This document shows positions 29,201-38,569 of a DNA stretch of 64,000 nt, one piece after another. The position numbers and the translations under genes are program-made. The stretch spans positions 10,063,203-10,127,202 of the forward strand of contig CM060131.1 in NCBI GenBank assembly GCA_030522415.1, read 5' to 3'. A model generated the notes under the pieces. It made no database searches. It was given only the letters and a program-made list of their open reading frames with translations, and had not been told where the DNA came from. The number at the start of each line of letters is the position of its first letter. Positions within the stretch are counted from its first letter, which is position 1. The stretch comes from Channallabes apus. Its lineage: Eukaryota; Chordata; Actinopteri; Siluriformes; Clariidae.

Positions 29201-32200
29201 ACCCTTTCATCTTAGTCCATCGGGGTTTAAATACTTGGGGATTAACGTGACTCGTTCTCTATCTGGCCTTAAATCAGCTAATTTTACTCCCCTTATATCA
29301 AGGATCGCATCTGATATTCAAAGATGGGGTAATCTCCCCCTTTCATTAATCGGTAAGATTAATGTTGTTAAAATGAATATCTTACCAAAATTTTTATTTT
29401 TATTTCAGTCGATTCCCTTATTTTTGCCAAAACATTTTTTTGTCTCACTGGACAAAATTATTGGTTCTTTCATTTGGGGAGGGAAGCCACCTAGGGTTCG
29501 TAAAACTATACTGCAGAGATGCAGATTTAGTGGAGGACTTGCATTACCTAATTTTCTAGCTTACTACTGGGCTGCTCACATTCATAAACTTTGCTACTGG
29601 TTAAAATCTTCTGGATCCTCTTGGTGTAAATTGGAGCTATCATCTTGTAAGGGATCTTCTATACCGGCTCTGCTCTATTCCTCTTTACCCATAAAACCCT
29701 CTCTGTATACTGATAATCAGGTGGTTCTTAACACACTCAAGATCTGGTTCCAGTTGAGACGGCACTTTAAATTTGTAATGGCATCTTCCTCAGGTCCTCT
29801 AAAAGATAACCATTTGTTTCCCCCATCACTCCTGGACTCGTCGTTCTCAGTGTGGTGTGACAAGGGTATAAAACAATTTAAATATTTATATGTGGACGGT
29901 GTCTTCGATAGTTTTGCCAATTTGTCATCTCGTTATGGTCTCCCCACTACCCATCTGTTTCGCTATTTTCAAATTCGAAATTTTGTTGCCAAGCGTTTCC
30001 CTAATTTCCCCTCTTTACCTCCAGAACAGCAGTGGGAAACTATGCTATCATTTATTCCTCATCATAGAGGAACCATTTCGAAACTCTATGATACTATCCT
30101 GTCTCTTAGTAACCACTCAAATGTTAAGCTTAAGTGTACATGGGAAGGGGAACTAGGAATTCAAATACGGGAGGAGTCCTGGGAACAGGCTATAGCGAGG
30201 GTACGGTCTTCCACCTCTTGTGCTCGTCTTGGTCTTATTCAATTTAAGGTCATACACAGGGCACATTTCTCTAAGTCTAGACTTTCAGAAATGTATCCGG
30301 AAGTGGAAAACAAATGTGATAAATGCCATGGCTCTCCTTGTCATCTTAGCCACATGTTTTTTCTGTGTCCTGAGCTGGAAGGTTTCTGGACAGGTTATTT
30401 TGCCATTATGTCCACTGTTCTTGGGGTAACTCTCCAACCTTGCCCTCTGATTGCTATATTTGGGATTCCTGATCGCTCACTTACACTTAATTCTACACAA
30501 AAGGATATCATAGCTTTCACATCCTTATTAGCAAGACGTTTATTGTTGTTGCATTGGAAGTCTGCTAAATATCCTACTATCTCCCAGTGGCTTAAAGATG
30601 TCATGTATTTTTTAAAACTTGAAAAAATTAAATATACGTTAAGAGGATGTACAGACAAATTTTTCCACAATTGGCAACCATTTATTTCTTATTTTACTAG
30701 TCTAGAGGTATTGCCTGATTAAATGTATACCTGTTACTGATATTTATGTAATATGTTTGGTGGTTGTCTTGAGCCGTGTGGGGCGGGGAGGGGGGTGTTT
30801 TTTTTTTTATTATTTTATTGTTTTTTTTTTTATTTGAGTGTTTTTGTTTAGTGTTTTTATGTGTGTGTATGTATTTGTTTATTTAGAAAAATGAAAAGGT
30901 AAATTGGATTTCTGTAAATGCAAGTACTGTATTGTTTTCCCTTTTTTCAATAAAAAATATTTGCAAAAAAAAAAAAAAGAAAAAAGACTGCAGAAGAACC
31001 AGCATCAAGCAAACAATACAACTAAGGAAACTACTGAAAATAGTTTAGGTCGAATCGACCTAAAATAATGCATTTGACATTCATTACCTGCTCTCTTCTC
31101 ATATGCGTCTTCAGAAATCTCAAATTTCTCCACTTTGGACAAATCACTGAATGCTCCAGATAGAGTACCGCTGCGGTCAATAACCTGCAGTTATAACACA
31201 GCTTCATTACTCATATCTCAACTCGTTTAAAACTACTGTATGTCTTACTCTTAAACAAAAATTACAAAAAATTATTTCGATATAAACTGACATCAGTTCT
31301 GCTTGTTTTCTGATGAGCAGAAAGAGTAAATATAGACATAGGTTTTTTTTTTTTATTTTACTCCGATTAATGTAATTTAAAACCTCTAAAGCCGTGTCTT
31401 TCCGACTGCATCACCATCGCTGACTCACATGTATTCTGCAGTCATCATCTACAGGGTAGGAACCTAACAGAGCCTCGTTATCCTCAAGGTTCTGCAAGAA
31501 CTTGTCTGAAGAGCTGAACAACTGAAGCTCCATAGAGGCTGCGGGGCATCCGATGACGAGCTCCAACTTGCTCTGAGGGGCGAAAAAAAAAACATACACA
31601 GAAGACCATGAGATATAGTATACCACAGAATATAACAGCAAATTTCATAATTTTTTCATAATCATTTTCATTACACACTTTAGATTAGACAGTGATACAT
31701 GTAAATACAAAATTAAAGGTTTGTATCCAGTCATAACATGTAATAAACTCCTAATTACGCTTCTAGTTTTTGCACCATCAGTCGCCAACCTTTGTTAATT
31801 GCTGTCACGCAAACCGTTCTTATTGTATTAATAACGTACTGTATATGCATTGTGATTAACTTTTATTACAAAACAACAATTTAGATAATATGGCACATGG
31901 TAGTTTGTGTTGATTAATCTTCAGTAAATTCTTTACTTTAGTTAGAGTAAGGGAACCTTAAATGTCAAACTACTTTCAACTTTGAACCAACTAAATACAC
32001 CAGAAAAAAACTATTGTAGCAGCAAGCATGATTCGAAACTCCTGCAGCATTGTGTGGGATTAATCAAACTTTCATGTGAAACCTTTCAAAGGATGAGGTG
32101 GGATTGGTCTACAATCCTGCAGTTTTGTCCCTACAGATGGGGCTTAACAAGCCTCTCGCAGAAGAGACTGGACAAGCTTCCTGCAAGAGCAGACAGGATT

Positions 32201-33282
32201 GAGCAGGTTTCCTTTAGGAGAGGGAGAGACTGGTCAAACGTCCTGCAGGGGCGGACGGGATTGTGGAGCAGGCAGGAAAAGGACCAAAATATGTATATTT
32301 GTATATTCAGAACTTAAATACTGGGTTATATTATTTAGTTATATAAGTGTAAAAATGTCATTCTATGCAAATATCACTTTGTGAAAAAATAAGGTTATAA
32401 CCACAGCGATTTCTTCAAAAATACCCACAGGGCGATGGGGATACTTTCCCCCATTAAGAAAATGTCACCCAAATTGCAATGTTACATAGCAAAGGTTTAG
32501 AAATACAGTATGTATGTATCTATAAAGTCCAAAAACAGCTCACATGATCAGATTTACAAACTGTTTCACTCCCGCCAAGTTTGTGAAGCCAATTGAGACA
32601 TTTCAAGTCTGGAACCGCCCTATATCAGGGCTCTTCAACTCCCATCATAAACAGCCAGTGTCCAGCACAGTTTGGTGATTCTTCCACTCAAACACAGTAT
32701 GTTATTTACCAGGTTCAGTGGGTGTGTTTATTTGAATAATTGACTATCCAGGAGCCTGGAGCCTATCCGAGGAGACTTTGGGCACCGAGGGGGGGAGGGG
32801 GGGGGGGACACACCCTGGACATGGTGCCACCACATCACAGACAGGCACACATAAGATATAAAAATTCAATTTAATCTGCATGTCTTTGGACTGTAGGAGA
32901 AAACTGAAGTACGCGGAGGAAACCCGCCAAGCACAAGTACAACATGCAAACTGCACACACTGACCCTGTGGCGGGAATCGAACCCTTGACACTCGTAGTG
33001 CTAACCACTACACCTCAGGGTCGCCTGAGCGTGTTTAAGTGTTAGTGAATTACAAACTGTGCTGGAGACTGGTCCTCTAAACCTGCAGGTGAAGAACCCT
33101 GGCCTACAGTCATTTGCCGTAACCATCTTGTCTTTAATGATGCAGCAGTGACCGAGGAGCACCTTAAACTCTGCGATGGTGATCCCTCTGTTAAATCTCC
33201 GGTTCACTTCAAACGAGCTGAGTGTGCTGGTCAGACGCACAGACACTACTGGGTTGGTGATCACCGTCACACACTCGTCCAT
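20292..33282 (-). CDS. tbcb: tbcb (tubulin folding cofactor B), complete
   Basis: Chaperone that, with TBCE, captures and dissociates alpha-tubulin in the cytosol. Six minus-strand exons: 33282-33163, 31572-31429, 31184-31088, 23417-23226, 21591-21519 and 20406-20292. All have GT/AG borders and the total is 741 nt, 246 aa, close to the usual 244. Residues 1-90 form the ubiquitin-like domain ([65 protein letters not shown]). Residues about 130-160 are a charged coiled coil ([20 protein letters not shown]). Residues about 165-235 are the CAP-Gly domain ([56 protein letters not shown]). The C-terminus [13 protein letters not shown] is the acidic tail that recognises tubulin/TBCE. The start gives the family's usual length; an upstream non-coding exon is possible. 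Introns are expanded by transposons, above all a 5.8 kb LINE in intron 3. Confidence 0.96.
20630..21385 (-). mobile_element. Tc1-like element relic, interrupted
   Basis: Left end CACTATCAGCCAAAAGTTTC follows TA. The sequence CTTTGAAAAGTTGATATTGAGATG, and later GAGGCTGGTAACTCTAAATTAAC and CACTTGACAATATTGTTCTTG, aligns in order with the copy at 10823-11375. The right end is degraded. A SINE-like repeat (20767-21080) interrupts it. Lies in the last intron of tbcb. Confidence 0.65.
20767..21080 (-). mobile_element. tRNA-derived SINE-like repeat inserted in Tc1 relic
   Basis: Minus-strand copy with the full tRNA-like head (complement of ACCCTGGAGGTGCAAGGCGACAGTG and GCTAACCACTACACC at the right end) and the ATTCATTC tail at the left end. 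Tc1-relic sequence continues on either side, so this insertion is younger than the Tc1 element. Confidence 0.75.
21663..23073 (+). mobile_element. Tc1-like element carrying a nested hAT-like insertion
   Basis: Long inverted ends: CAGTACAGGCCAAAAGTTTG on the left and the complement of CAAACTTTTGACCTGTACTG on the right, flanked by TA. Identity continues inward for about 75 bp, through a GTGTTTTCTTTATTTTCGTG block. At 21800-21960 the plus strand retains the last catalytic region of a Tc1 transposase ([20 protein letters not shown], a SPDLNPIE-like motif, then [10 protein letters not shown]). The right arm is split by an 880-bp element at 22123-23002. In the tbcb intron between the 192-nt and 73-nt exons. 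Confidence 0.75.
22123..23002. mobile_element. hAT-like non-autonomous element with internal hairpin
   Basis: Ends TAGGGATGTAACGGTATTG and ATACAGTTACATCCCTA are inverted repeats with repeated ACCGTA-type subterminal motifs. The flanking 8-mers GTAAATAT (22115-22122) and GTAGATGG (23003-23010) agree at 5 of 8. Comparison with the other arm of the host Tc1 element suggests an ancestral GTAAATGG target. Inside, 22213-22334 and 22431-22534 are inverted copies of each other (GGATCTGTAGCGACAACAGA and complement). No transposase. Confidence 0.65.
23858..24849 (+). mobile_element. hAT transposon relic with BED zinc finger
   Basis: Inverted ends TAAGGCTGGACCAGAATA / TAGGGCTGGTCCGAATA, flanked by 8-bp CATTTTAG (23850-23857) and CATGTTAG (24850-24857), 7 of 8 identical, the hAT duplication length. 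The interior encodes a BED-type finger at about 24060-24180 ([40 protein letters not shown]). Further on is a hAT DNA-binding-domain-like stretch at about 24480-24650 ([20 protein letters not shown]). The catalytic core is deleted and frames are broken. In tbcb intron 3. Confidence 0.75.
24983..25180. mobile_element. Short MITE with inverted ends
   Basis: Left end TATACAGATCAGCCATAACA and right end GGTTATGGCTGATCGGTGTA (complement TACACCGATCAGCCATAACC). No coding capacity. It stops 14 nt before the LINE target duplication. Confidence 0.65.
25195..25211 (+). repeat. Target-site duplication, 5' copy
   Basis: AAGAAAAAAGACTGCAG, identical to 30977-30993. Immediately precedes the first base of the LINE. 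Confidence 0.9.
25371..26288 (+). CDS. LINE ORF1 protein (RNA-binding, coiled-coil)
   Basis: 305 aa, open from ATG to TGA. Residues 1-45 are Ser/Pro/Thr-rich and probably disordered. Residues about 65-150 are rich in heptad-like hydrophobic spacing ([37 protein letters not shown]), predicted as a trimerising coiled coil. Next comes [13 protein letters not shown] (about 151-163), the hallmark start of the L1 ORF1 RRM, and a C-terminal domain with [20 protein letters not shown] and [16 protein letters not shown]. By family knowledge it coats LINE RNA as a nucleic-acid chaperone. 615 bp upstream of ORF2 in the same element. No frameshift or stop seen. Confidence 0.92.
   Translation: MAAKNIKTRSTIQTHLRPSLQTATTSSSEPSSPVKPPSSQANPDIDALKVELLASLRKDIAEIFKKELQDTIGDALSTIKFDLQAVKTQLAIDKAANDATVSELKGTVREMEHALTVCSDDIAEMKNTIKCLTANVAKLENKCEDLESRTRRNNVRIVGVPEGPNTCTTAAVASLLKEAFNLEKEPLLDRSHRTLQPAPKPGDRPRAIVCRFHYHTDCVDILRRARERRQIKVGDQTISVFPDYTAKIARARAAFNTVRQQLRGIEGVRYGLFHPARLRITHKGVEKDFVSAEEASVYVKTLISG
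26904..30722 (+). CDS. LINE ORF2 protein (endonuclease / reverse transcriptase)
   Basis: 1,272 aa, fully open. The N-terminal apurinic-like endonuclease has its motifs intact: ISWNVRG (N23), LQETHL (E52), NVYAPN, GGDLNCV (D154, N156), SRIDYFLID (D217) and SDHSPL (D241, H242). Reverse transcriptase follows: [54 protein letters not shown] (D611), [31 protein letters not shown] (YADD 711-714) and YKLNLGKSE. The C-terminal region ends with a Cys/His cluster ([18 protein letters not shown], from residue 1138) as in L1/Tx1 ORF2. All catalytic residues I can check are present, so enzyme activity is possible. The first ATG lies 19 codons before the endonuclease core, a normal L1 start. Confidence 0.95.
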   Translation: MVNGNIDPSNAGSGMPLRFISWNVRGMGNPVKRSKVFTHLKRLHSDIAFLQETHLRSKDHYRLNCPWVGQVFHSNFNSKARGVAILINKKVQFSSTNVIADKNGRYIIVAGTLMQKKVLLVNVYAPNFDDAEFANRLLSNIPFLNTHLLILGGDLNCVFDPILDRSNPRNLTPSSMSKIFSDFMKQNDLIDPWRFRNPSIKKFSFFSQVHHSYSRIDYFLIDRALDLCVTSSDYSGIVISDHSPLLLDIQLSTYKRSPPLWRFNSLLLADKEFCEFISSSIEEFLSFNQDDSVSYSLLWETLKCYLRGQIISYSVLANKKINARFKELTAAISNLDQCYTLNPSPELLKQRLDLQAEFNLMSTKEAEHLLLRSRGSYYEYGDKASRLLAHQLRRQATSRLIPSIKNTYDTITTDPLEINSTFKTFYASLYKSEFPTDKAKMNKFLHNLSNPVIDTNIAGQLDSPFSVEEVSNAITAMQSNKAPGPDGFPIEFYKSFIGKLAPLLLSVFNESLERGSLPPTFTQATIALLLKNDKDPTSCGSYRPLSLLNADAKVLAKVIASRLEDVLPCIISEEQNGFIKGRQLFFNTRTLFNVIYSKHLSELPELVISLDAEKAFDRVEWEYLFAVLKKFGFGDKFIFWIRLLYSSPKASVHTNDVYSDYFDLGRGCRQGCPLSPLLFAIAIEPLSITLRSSSVFKGIFRNGIEHKLSLYADDLLLYITDPALSIPAVLGILENFSSFSGYKLNLGKSECFPINTSACHLQQSDLPFHLSPSGFKYLGINVTRSLSGLKSANFTPLISRIASDIQRWGNLPLSLIGKINVVKMNILPKFLFLFQSIPLFLPKHFFVSLDKIIGSFIWGGKPPRVRKTILQRCRFSGGLALPNFLAYYWAAHIHKLCYWLKSSGSSWCKLELSSCKGSSIPALLYSSLPIKPSLYTDNQVVLNTLKIWFQLRRHFKFVMASSSGPLKDNHLFPPSLLDSSFSVWCDKGIKQFKYLYVDGVFDSFANLSSRYGLPTTHLFRYFQIRNFVAKRFPNFPSLPPEQQWETMLSFIPHHRGTISKLYDTILSLSNHSNVKLKCTWEGELGIQIREESWEQAIARVRSSTSCARLGLIQFKVIHRAHFSKSRLSEMYPEVENKCDKCHGSPCHLSHMFFLCPELEGFWTGYFAIMSTVLGVTLQPCPLIAIFGIPDRSLTLNSTQKDIIAFTSLLARRLLLLHWKSAKYPTISQWLKDVMYFLKLEKIKYTLRGCTDKFFHNWQPFISYFTSLEVLPD
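30977..30993 (+). repeat. Target-site duplication, 3' copy
   Basis: AAGAAAAAAGACTGCAG directly after the A-tail. The complementary strand gives a T-rich nick site as used by L1-type endonucleases. Confidence 0.9.
32160..32275. repeat. Imperfect tandem duplication, unit about 55-60 bp
   Basis: AGAGACTGGACAAGCTTCCTG and AGAGACTGGTCAAACGTCCTG each begin a unit. Each continues with GCAGACAGGATTG or GCGGACGGGATTG and then GAGCAGG. A weaker third unit may precede it from about 32100 (GGATTGGTCTACAATCCTGC). Confidence 0.6.
32745..33025 (-). mobile_element. tRNA-derived SINE-like repeat
   Basis: Minus-strand member of the 15780-16137 family: CCTGGAGCCTATCC, CACACCCTGGACATGGTGCC, TAATCTGCATGTCTTTGGAC, ACATGCAAACTGCACACAC, GGGAATCGAACC and GTGCTAACCACTACACC are all present in order. 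The head is intact; a G-rich expansion sits at about 32789-32807. Confidence 0.75.
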
Positions 33283-33319
33283 TTTTTCCAGCCTTGTCTT
33301 CTTTCTGCATGGATCAGGA

Positions 33320-34110
33320 AAAATTAGATTTTTATAAAGATGTTTTTTAAATCACATTTAATACACAAGTATTGGCAATTTCTTACTTGTCATGAATATT
33401 ATATTATAATGTCAACACAACCTGATTATGTGAAGCTGGGGAATGAATCAGTATATTTCACATGATTAGGAAAACTTACTGTTTCATTACAAACACACAG
33501 TAAAGGTCTAATGAGGAGCCACTGAACTCATCATACAGAAGAGCTTAGTCACTGCATTAAAGTTATCTTAGGTAAATATGTGCTGCTTTAATAGCTATAG
33601 ATGCACTTTCAATATAACTTGCTGTCAATGTTTATTTTCGTTTTTTCATATATGTATTTACCCTGTTATTATTTTCACGTTGTTAAGCAGCACCTAGACA
33701 GACTAGCATGCTTGCTAACTAGCATAACTCACAATCTAGCTAGCCTTTCTGTGCCGTCAACACTTACCCAACACTTAAGTCCACAACAAAATTATTTGTA
33801 TTATTATTTTTATTTTTTTACTAATAAAAAAACAGGCAACGCTAACTCTCCTTAGACACGTAATAAAATCCTGTGAGTCTTTCGGTTGCAAAAAATATAA
33901 TAAGCTTCCGGGAGTTTCCACGGCGCCCAGTCCCGCTTCTGGAAGTTTCTTCCCTCCCACTTTTGTCAGAGGCCAAATCACGCGATGCACCCTGCGTTAG
34001 TGCACTAGTTAGCCAGTAGAGTAGCGGCTTCTACAGTGTACAAAGTAAACTACGTTTCTAACAGAGCAGCGATTTGAAATTTGGCCGTTGATTCAACGCC
34101 TTAAAGGGGA
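33320..34110 (-). promoter_or_regulatory. Upstream region of tbcb, probable promoter area
   Basis: Inferred only from position. The 33900-34050 part is richer in GC and CpG (CACGGCGCCCAGTCCCGCT) than its surroundings and lies about 650 bp upstream of the tbcb ATG. It could hold the transcription start and a non-coding first exon. No TATA box recognised. Confidence 0.3.
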
Positions 34111-34507
34111 AGGAGGAGGTGTTCCTGTGATGAACTGTCTACTTTTAATAAAGTAATATATGTAGTAATAATAATAATAATAATAGATTATTATTATTAT
34201 TAATTTTGGTTTTTATTGTTGCTTATGTGTTCATTATAATTGTGTTTTGTTAATTATTAAATCAATAACTTTACTTAATTATAAGAATACTTATTTAATA
34301 CACTTAATATGTTTACTTAATTATAAGAATACATAACTAATGGACTTACTTATGTTTTTTTCTTTAGTTTAATGTGACTAAATTATTGAGCGTTAGACGA
34401 GAAAATAAAAATCTCATGTTAAAGACATCAGTGTTGCTGTCAGTATTTAAAATCCAGTTCTTTTTTTCAGGAATTACATTACATTACATCTCTTCTCATC
34501 TCATCTC

Positions 34508-34828
34508 CCTTATCTTCTATACCGCTTTATCTTGTATACAGAGTTGCCGGGGGCCTGTAATTCCGAAGACTTAAGGCAGGAGGCTGGGTACACCTTGGAT
34601 GGGGTGCCAATCCATCGCAGGGCACACACACACACATCACAGACAATTTGCCAATTTAACCTAATATGTATATCTTTGAACTGTAGGAGGAAACCAGAGC
34701 ACCCAGAGGAAGCGCCAAGCACAGGGTTAACATGCAAACTCCACAAACACAGACCCAAAGTGGGAATCGAACCCGGACCCTGGAGGTGCAAGGCGACAGT
34801 GCTAACCACTAAGCCACTGTGCTGCTAC
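34508..34828 (-). mobile_element. tRNA-derived SINE-like repeat
   Basis: Minus-strand copy with TCTTCTATACCGCTTTATC at its 3' end and the tRNA-like head (complement of GGACCCTGGAGGTGCAAGGC, AGTGCTAACCACTAAGCC) at 34770-34826. Confidence 0.75.
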
Positions 34829-35499
34829 ATTTTCTACGTTTTTGTCAAAATTGCAAATACATTCAGCTTAATATTGTTCATGCTTTTAGGTTACTGAGCT
34901 GCAGGTTAGAAAATGAACAATGAACCATGGAACGTATGAATGAACAATCAACCAAACGAACAAACTGTTAAAACTGTTAAAGCCCAGGGCAGTCTTTATT
35001 TATGTATTTATTTATTTATTTCGTATTATGTTTTAATGATTATATCAAGGCTTAGAGATAATATAGTGTGCGTTATATCTGTTTAAATGTAAAACATTTA
35101 TAAAAAATTTTATTTGTCACATGCACAGAATTTTTTAATAATGAATATCAAGTATGAGATAAGAGAAAAGGATATATACAAATATAGGAGTATAGAAATG
35201 TATATTTTTTTTAATTAGCCTTAGCTTCACCATAACATTTTAACCAACTATACATAGTTATACAAGACTGAACAAAAATTACCACTCACTCACTCACTCA
35301 CAATTTGGAAAAGCCAATTAGTCTAATTAGGTGGCTCCGTGGTAGGTTTATCACCTACCATGAGGAAGAAATCTGAAGAAAATGTGAGGATTGCATCAGG
35401 AATTGCATACGGTGTAAAAAAAAAATAAAAAAAAAACACCTGTGGCAATTTGTGTGCGGATCAGATGGTCTGCAGATCAGTGGTGACCAACAGCAGAAA

Positions 35500-35665
35500 G
35501 ACAAATACCTAATCTGTATGTCTTTGGACTGTGGGAGAAAACTGGAGCAACCAGTGGAAACCACCCTAAAATCCCAAAGTCCACGCGCACAGACCCGAGG
35601 AGGGAATCAAACCCCGATCCTGGAGGGGCAAGGCCAAAGTACTGACCACTACACCACCATGTCAT
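35500..35665 (-). mobile_element. Truncated tRNA-derived SINE-like repeat
   Basis: Retains TAATCTGTATGTCTTTGGAC, GGAATCAAACCCCGATCCTG and GACCACTACACCACC in the usual order, but the 3' part seen in other copies is missing or replaced. Confidence 0.65.
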
Positions 35666-36747
35666 CCAGAAACTATAAAAAAAAAAAAAAAAACATTACA
35701 TTCTTTTATTTTTAATAAATAAATAGATGTCAAAAACATGCACAAAAAATTAAACCTTATTTACAGATTAAAATGATAAAACCATTTATTCATAACAAAT
35801 GCAATTTTTTTAATATATAAACAACAACAAGAACAAATTATGAAACCTAAGTACAGTTTGTTTACAGTACCGTTTGTTTCAGTTTGGGCACTTGGCATGA
35901 AACCTTGTCTGCAATACCATCGTCTACCACATGATGGTGCTAAATTAACGTTCTGTAATTTAATGAAACTGTTTAAAAGTACTTGCAGGTAAATAATTTG
36001 ACACTTTTAGCTTAATTTCTATGTTATAGGTCTAGGATTGTTTTTAATTTTAAACAAAATCTGCACTAAAACGGTACAATAAATAACGGTATGAGAACTA
36101 AAACGCAATAATACAATAAAATAATGAAACACAAACGAAATAACAACACAAAATAAAAATATAATACATATATAAGACTGTCAGATGCTGACCCTGCTCA
36201 AATGCATCATGTACAGATAGGATTTCAAATAAATATTATGGTTTAACCCAAAGTTACCGTAACTGTACTTTAAAAAAGGAACAAGTACATAAAAATGATC
36301 TTTTTAAAGGTTATTGTTTAATATAAGAAGCGATTCTAAAGTGACTAGTAACTAAAACTATAAACATTTCCTAAAGTTAATCCCTTTAGGCACTGCACAG
36401 ATGGTGTATTTCACAGCAGTTGGTGTGCCTAAGAGGGCAAGTGAGCACAGGCATAAAACCTAAGATGAAAGACTGACACTTCAGAGGTGCAGATAAAGGG
36501 AGACAGGATGGGGTAGGGGTGGCGTACAACACACTCTCAACCTCCCGCTGCCCTTTATCCCCCCCTTCCCCTGAGGAAAGTGGAGTTTACATTCCTTCAC
36601 AGGGATGCCATGGTGGTGCAAAGCCATGCTTCATTTCCCTCAGTCCTCCAGGTGTGGACGTGTGCCTGTGAATTATGTTAAAGTCTTCACTCATCCTGCC
36701 TATCCAGCATGCAAAGTTGTATCTTACACACAAATGCACACACACAC

Positions 36748-36751
<4 letters not shown>

Positions 36752-36823
<72 letters not shown>

Positions 36824-36835
36824 ACACACACACAC
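36752..36835. repeat. (CA)n microsatellite
   Basis: About 40 CA units with a single CATA interruption near 36819. Confidence 0.96.
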
Positions 36836-37317
36836 AGAATATATTACTTAATTCACATGTTTGAAAAGAAAATACAAAGCTGAAAAAATAATAATTATAG
36901 TTATAATGACTCTATATGAAAAATATACATGAGACTAAATGTATGATGTTAAACATTAATGCTAAACGATGACCAGGAAACACTCCAGCAAGCCTGTTTG
37001 TGCCGGCCTTTTTCAAATCATGCAAATTTGAGGAGAGTATATTCTCCCCAGGAGCAATCTGCATGTCACCTAGGGAAACAGAAACACCATGCAAGTGACC
37101 AAACAAAAAAACAAGTGACAATTGTCTTGTGTTTTATGTCCAGCAATCTATATGCAACATATTATGACAAAAAGTCATTGTTGAGAGTAATTGAGCATGA
37201 ATATTGTGAATGAATGTGATTTAATATCCAATGCAAAATTTTACCAAGAAAGAATAAAGTGTGCACAATTATATACGTTGCAAGAACAAGCTGATTCAAT
37301 TGATAAACACATGAAAC

Positions 37318-38568
37318 AGTTGTATAACCCTACTTTCAAAAATGTTGGCAATAAAACTAAAAAGAAGTCGTCTGTGAAATCTCATCACCTTGTATTCACT
37401 ATATTGAAAACTCTACAGCAACTCATTATTTGATGAGTCATCATGTGAATTTCACTGTTCATTGAAAAATCTAGTGGCTACAACATCCTCCAAAAAAGTT
37501 GGGACTGTTGACTGTTTACCAACGTGTAACATCACCATTTCTGTTACTAACACTTGTTAAGCCATTGGACAATAAAGACACCAGTTGGACAAGTTTAGTT
37601 TCCCCAATTCTTCCATTATGCATCCACCATTTCTTTGCCATATTCTTCGCTTCATAATGATGCATGTGTAAGCAGAGCTGAATACAGTCTGGCATGATCC
37701 TCCAGAATGCAGAACGTATTTTTCTGCATTAATGGCGCCCTCATAGATAAGCAAGTTACCCCTGCCCCGGGTACTGGCACACTCCATACCATGACTGATG
37801 CTGGCTTTTGGACCTGACACTGATAACAGCTTGGATGGATCTTTTCTTCTCTGGCCCGAAGAACATGAAGGCTGTTGGCTCCAAAAACACGTTTTGAGCG
37901 TGGCACTGTCCGTCTCAGACTAGACAAAGTCAGAGAAGTCTTTAACGCCTCTTTTTAGTATTGATGTATGGTTTCCTTAAGCCATTTCCCTCTGGGATTA
38001 ATAACGTTCTTTGAAATATTGAATCTTGAATTAAGATGCATTTGTAAATGCAGCGACAAATGTTGTTAAAGGTTTACTTCAGTGTTTCTAAGCCCACATT
38101 ATAATATCCACCACAAAAGCATGGCTGTTTTTAAGACATCGATGTCTTTGGAATTGGCAATTATATATAATATTGGTTTTCCCTTTATAGTTATAATATT
38201 CCTACATTTCTTTGACAAATCTGCAGGTTGGAAGATCAGCAAGCCTCGATCCATCTTTGCGATAGAAAGACCAGGACTTTCTTTAAAACATCTTGTATAC
38301 TGTAACATAATTGGTTTCTCATCCTCTTAGACTTTCTGCCTGTGTCACAACTTTTTTGGAGGATGTTGCAGCCACCAGAATTGAAATGAGTTGTATATTT
38401 TCAACATATAATTAAACTCACATAGTAAATCGTTGAATAATGAGTTGTTGGAGTGTTTTCAACATATTAAACATAACAAATTAAACATACCTTACATAAG
38501 AATTCTTATTGTTTTATTGCCATTATATTTCCATACCGTCCCAACTTTTTTGGGAATTGGTGTTGTAT
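37318..38568 (-). mobile_element. Tc1/mariner-type relic with transposase fragments
   Basis: Outer ends GTTGTATAACCCTACTTTCA and the complement of GTCCCAACTTTTTTGGGAATTGG...TGTT are recognisable as decayed inverted ends of a common fish Tc1-like family. An internal CTCCAAAAAAGTTGGGA / CAACTTTTTTGGAGG pair repeats the motif at 37487 and 38348. The minus strand between 37560 and 37960 keeps transposase pieces (KPASVMVWSV, INAEKYV, IMKRRIWQRN) in different frames. Not functional. Confidence 0.6.
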
Positions 38569-38569
38569 T

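Larger units (their letters stand above)
25212..30976 (+). mobile_element. Full-length LINE-1-like (L1/Tx1-type) retrotransposon
   Basis: 5,765 bp, antisense to tbcb in intron 3. The perfect 17-bp direct repeat AAGAAAAAAGACTGCAG flanks it (25195-25211 and 30977-30993). Order: short 5'UTR (25212-25370), ORF1, 615-bp spacer, ORF2, 3'UTR (30723-30962) with AATAAA, and an A-rich tail. Both ORFs are uninterrupted. The two-ORF layout, an ORF1 with coiled coil plus RRM, an apurinic-type endonuclease and an A-rich target all fit the L1 superfamily. The final clade (L1 or Tx1) needs a tree. Confidence 0.93.
31600..33160 (-). other. tbcb intron 1 with minisatellite-like and SINE sequence
   Basis: Intron between coding exons 1 and 2. 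It holds an imperfect tandem duplication at 32160-32275 and a SINE-like copy at 32745-33025. The rest is unremarkable AT-rich sequence. Confidence 0.5.
34830..37300. other. Intergenic between tbcb and six5, first part
   Basis: AT-rich non-coding sequence with one truncated SINE and the microsatellite at 36752-36835. No convincing exon. The GC-richer patch at 36480-36600 has no open frame with recognisable similarity. Confidence 0.4.

Noticed and set aside
25371..30722. The two long open frames as host genes
   Set aside because: ORF1 RRM/coiled coil plus ORF2 endonuclease/RT, an A-tail and target duplications show a retrotransposon.
37557..37927. Two minus-strand frames of about 90 codons as a small gene pair
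   Set aside because: They contain KPASVMVW and INAEKY, pieces of Tc1 transposase in shifted frames.
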